A DNA stretch of 64,000 nucleotides from Odoribacter sp. UBA944 (GTDB lineage: Bacteria; Bacteroidota; Bacteroidia; Bacteroidales; Marinifilaceae), in NCBI GenBank assembly GCA_002293375.1, contig DBDA01000021.1:124001-188000 (forward strand). Reading direction: 5' to 3'. A model generated the notes under the pieces. The model was not told where the DNA came from and made no database searches. It saw only the letters and a program-made list of their open reading frames with translations. Below are positions 61,918 to 64,000 of the stretch, piece after piece. Each line of letters opens with the position of its first letter. The stretch's first letter is position 1. Both the position numbers and the translations under genes were made by a program.

Positions 61918-62258
61918 GAAAGGTCGGGGCGAACTACATCTATCTGCCGGGATTCCCGCTGGTAAAGAACGGTTACACTGTTCTGAACGGTTCGGTTGTT
62001 ACGGAGGTAGTGGACACCGGTGGGGTTGTCCGGGAGCTGCCGGCGCTGGAGTTTTACGGGGGGATGCTGGTCGCTTCGGAATTGGCCGGAAAAGAGGGTT
62101 CCTTTGCAGCGGGTGAACCGTTGCTTCCCTGTATAGATGCGCTTTACGAGACTTTGTGCGCTGCCGCGAACGGTTTGGCGATCCTGGAAGGAGCCGACCT
62201 GCAAACCCTTACGGGACGTCCCGGCATGAAAATAAGATCCTTGTGGATCAAAAGGTAA
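61914..62258 (+). CDS. Small protein resembling an amidohydrolase composite-domain stub
   Basis: 114 residues, starting in the ATGA overlap of the DUF4296 gene. The N-terminal part (RKVGANYIYLPGFPLVKNGYTVLNGSVVTEV) and the C-terminal part (ILEGADLQTLTGRPGMKIRSLWIKR) look like the two ends of the beta-sandwich that flanks the barrel in SsnA/amidohydrolase-like enzymes, but the catalytic barrel and metal ligands are absent. It may be a remnant or a small protein that keeps only that domain. This reading is from memory of the family and is tentative; the gene is intact and in operon context. Confidence 0.65.
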   Translation: MRKVGANYIYLPGFPLVKNGYTVLNGSVVTEVVDTGGVVRELPALEFYGGMLVASELAGKEGSFAAGEPLLPCIDALYETLCAAANGLAILEGADLQTLTGRPGMKIRSLWIKR

Positions 62259-62301
62259 TTCGGTGATAGGTTAGAATGGATAAAATCTAAAATAAAAGTA
62301 T

Positions 62302-63825
62302 ATGAAAAAAGCATTGTTGATGATCTTGGACGGTTGGGGGATCGGCAGGGCCGACAGTTCCAATGTGATATACAGTACCCCGACCCCGTTTATATCCGGA
62401 TTGTCGGAACAGTATCCCCATTCCAGGCTGTTTGCCAGCGGTGAATGCGTGGGATTGCCCGACGGGCAAATGGGCAATTCGGAGGTCGGGCACCTGAACA
62501 TCGGGGCCGGACGGGTGGTGTTGCAGGACTTGGTCCGGATCAATAAAGCCTGTCGCGAAAATACCCTGTCACAGAATCCCGAGATCGTAAAGGCTTTCAC
62601 CTATGCCAAAGAGCGCGGCAAGCAGGTGCATTTGATGGGATTGGTTTCGGACGGAGGAGTGCACAGTTCGCTGGAACACCTGAAAAAATTGTGCGACATT
62701 TCCAAAGAATACGGCATAGATAAAACCTTCATCCACTGCTTCATGGACGGCAGGGACACCGATCCCAAAAGCGGCCTGGGCTTTATTCGCGATCTGAAAG
62801 CGCATCTGAATACATCCGCAGGACGCATCGCCTCCGTCATGGGACGTTTTTACGCCATGGACCGGGACAACCGCTGGGAGCGGATCAAAGAAGCCTATAA
62901 TTTGTTGGTACACGGCGAAGGCATGGAAGCCCAACGGGTGGAAGCGGCGATACAACAATCCTACGACGAAGGAGTTACCGACGAATTCATCAAACCGATC
63001 GTACACATAACGCGCGACGGCAAGCCGGTCGCCGTGATCGAACCGGAAGACGTAGTGATCTTTTTCAACTACCGGAACGACCGCGCCAAAGAGTTAACCA
63101 TCGCACTGACCCAAAAGGATATGCCGGAATACGGCATGAAAACCTTGCCGCTCTACTACTGCACCATGACCCCCTACGATGCCACCTTTAAAGGGTTGCA
63201 CATCCTGTTTGACAAGGAGAATGTGGAGCATACACTGGGCGAAGTGATCAGCCGGGCCGGATTAAAACAACTGCGGATTGCGGAGACGGAAAAATACGCG
63301 CACGTGACCTTCTTCTTCAACGGCGGGCGCGAAGCGCCATTCGAAGGCGAGGAGCGGATCCTGGTGCCTTCACCCAAAGTGGCTACCTATGATCTGAAGC
63401 CGGAGATGTCGGCCCCGGAGGTGGCGGATCGGTTGGTGGAGCAGTTGAACGCCCGGACGGCGGATTTTATCTGTCTGAATTTTGCCAACGGGGACATGGT
63501 GGGGCATACGGGGGTCTACCCGGCCATCCGGAAAGCGGTAGAGACGGTGGATGCCTGTGTGGGAAAGGTTGTGACTGCGGCCCGGGCCAACGGATACGAT
63601 GTGTTGATCATTGCCGACCACGGAAATGCGGATTATGCCGTGAACGAAGACGGTTCTCCGAATACGGCGCACTCCCTGAACCCGGTGCCCTGTATCTGGG
63701 TGACGGACGAAAAGGGGAAAAAATTGCGGGATGGGGTATTGGCGGATGTAGCGCCGACCCTGTTGCAAATCATGGGTATTCCACAACCGGCGGACATGAC
63801 CGGCAAAAGCCTGATAGAAGCGTAA
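62302..63825 (+). CDS. gpmI: 2,3-bisphosphoglycerate-independent phosphoglycerate mutase
   Basis: 507 residues. Interconverts 3- and 2-phosphoglycerate in glycolysis with two Mn ions. Metal/Ser motifs: LLMILDGWGIG, GQMGNSEVGHLNIGAGRVV with the phosphorylated Ser, VSDGGVHSSLEHL, HCFMDGRDTDPKSG, FYAMDRDNRWERI, FFNYRNDRAKEL, NFANGDMVGHTG and IIADHGNADYA. All catalytic residues are visible and the length is normal. Confidence 0.97.
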   Translation: MKKALLMILDGWGIGRADSSNVIYSTPTPFISGLSEQYPHSRLFASGECVGLPDGQMGNSEVGHLNIGAGRVVLQDLVRINKACRENTLSQNPEIVKAFTYAKERGKQVHLMGLVSDGGVHSSLEHLKKLCDISKEYGIDKTFIHCFMDGRDTDPKSGLGFIRDLKAHLNTSAGRIASVMGRFYAMDRDNRWERIKEAYNLLVHGEGMEAQRVEAAIQQSYDEGVTDEFIKPIVHITRDGKPVAVIEPEDVVIFFNYRNDRAKELTIALTQKDMPEYGMKTLPLYYCTMTPYDATFKGLHILFDKENVEHTLGEVISRAGLKQLRIAETEKYAHVTFFFNGGREAPFEGEERILVPSPKVATYDLKPEMSAPEVADRLVEQLNARTADFICLNFANGDMVGHTGVYPAIRKAVETVDACVGKVVTAARANGYDVLIIADHGNADYAVNEDGSPNTAHSLNPVPCIWVTDEKGKKLRDGVLADVAPTLLQIMGIPQPADMTGKSLIEA

Positions 63826-63843
63826 CGTACAGCGAGGGGGGAT

Positions 63844-64000
63844 ATGGTACAGATCGGAGAGGTACTGGTCAGCTTTGATATTCTGGAGAAAAAATTTTGC
63901 TGCGACCTGACCGCCTGCAAAGGGGCTTGTTGCATAGAGGGGGATTACGGCGCTCCGTTGGAAGAAGACGAGATCGAAGCGCTCCGGCAGGAGTACGGCC
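63844..64000 (+). CDS. DUF3109 family protein, 3' end outside window
   Basis: 52 residues are visible before the window ends. They match the start of DUF3109: QIGEVLVSFDILEKKFCCDLTACKGACCIEGDYGAPLEEDEIEAL. The Cys pattern (FCC, CKGACC) suggests a zinc or iron-sulfur site. Function unknown. The gene is 18 nt after gpmI and probably co-transcribed. Confidence 0.85.
   Translation, partial: MVQIGEVLVSFDILEKKFCCDLTACKGACCIEGDYGAPLEEDEIEALRQEYG

Noticed and set aside
1..64000. CRISPR arrays, tRNA or rRNA genes, insertion sequences and prophage modules.
   Set aside because: No regular spaced repeats, no tRNA-like cloverleaf or GGTTCGAATC-type loops, and no transposase, integrase or phage structural proteins were seen on reading either strand.

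Overview
The window comes from a member of the Bacteroidota, most likely a gut-type Bacteroidales; a relative of Odoribacteraceae is my guess, not something the sequence proves. Supporting signs are type IX secretion (T9SS) genes porP, gldK-gldL-gldM-gldN, porG and gldH, a MurF-Alr fusion, the gene order uppS-bamA-ompH-ompH-murI, giant PKD-rich adhesins with a gliding-type C-terminal domain, and promoters of the TAnnTTTG type. No rRNA, tRNA, CRISPR array, transposase, integrase or prophage gene is visible. No gene-free stretch exceeds 300 bases; the longest (26990-27281) is described as a feature.

Layout. 1-14778 (+) is a surface-adhesin locus: the 3' part of a giant PKD-repeat protein, a second 2.3-kaa PKD protein with a T9SS type-B sorting domain, a PorP/SprF-type barrel, and a PorE-like TPR/PD40 protein that ends in SPOR-like domains rather than OmpA. 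14882-24072 (+) is an envelope block: nadK, porG, uppS, bamA, two ompH/skp genes, murI and a rel/spoT homologue, followed by fur and purA (to 25850). 25922-33638 holds metG (-), an LD-carboxypeptidase, gldH, trmB and mnmA (+), bracketed by two paralogous AT-rich leucine-rich-repeat lipoproteins. 33735-36314 (-) is a GH2 beta-mannosidase. 36437-45287 carries a small membrane protein, DUF4922, recX, prmC, cls, murF-alr, a thioredoxin-like protein and a D-2-hydroxyacid dehydrogenase. 45354-52611 (+) is mfd, coaX, a TPR protein, lptC and a CNNM/CorC-like protein. 52673-58342 (+) is the T9SS core operon porP-gldK-gldL-gldM-gldN. The rest is manC (-), mlaE-mlaF, a DUF4296 lipoprotein, a small stub protein, gpmI and the start of a DUF3109 gene.

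How it works together. GldK/GldN form the periplasmic ring and GldL/GldM the inner-membrane motor of the T9SS. PorG, GldH and PorP are outer-membrane-associated parts, and BamA, Skp-like chaperones, LptC and MlaEF build and maintain that membrane. The 1-14778 locus supplies the probable cargo (giant adhesins), a dedicated PorP and a peptidoglycan-linked partner.

Most interesting points: (1) an AT-rich segment with a tandemly duplicated domain spanning the junction of the two giant adhesin genes; (2) a PorE-like protein with SPOR-like domains in place of OmpA; (3) a second, frame-preserving copy of the purA 3' end on the far side of an AT-rich lipoprotein gene, which looks like the scar of a gene-cassette acquisition; (4) a run of nine G inside gldM; (5) interlocked divergent promoters between mfd and a dehydrogenase gene.
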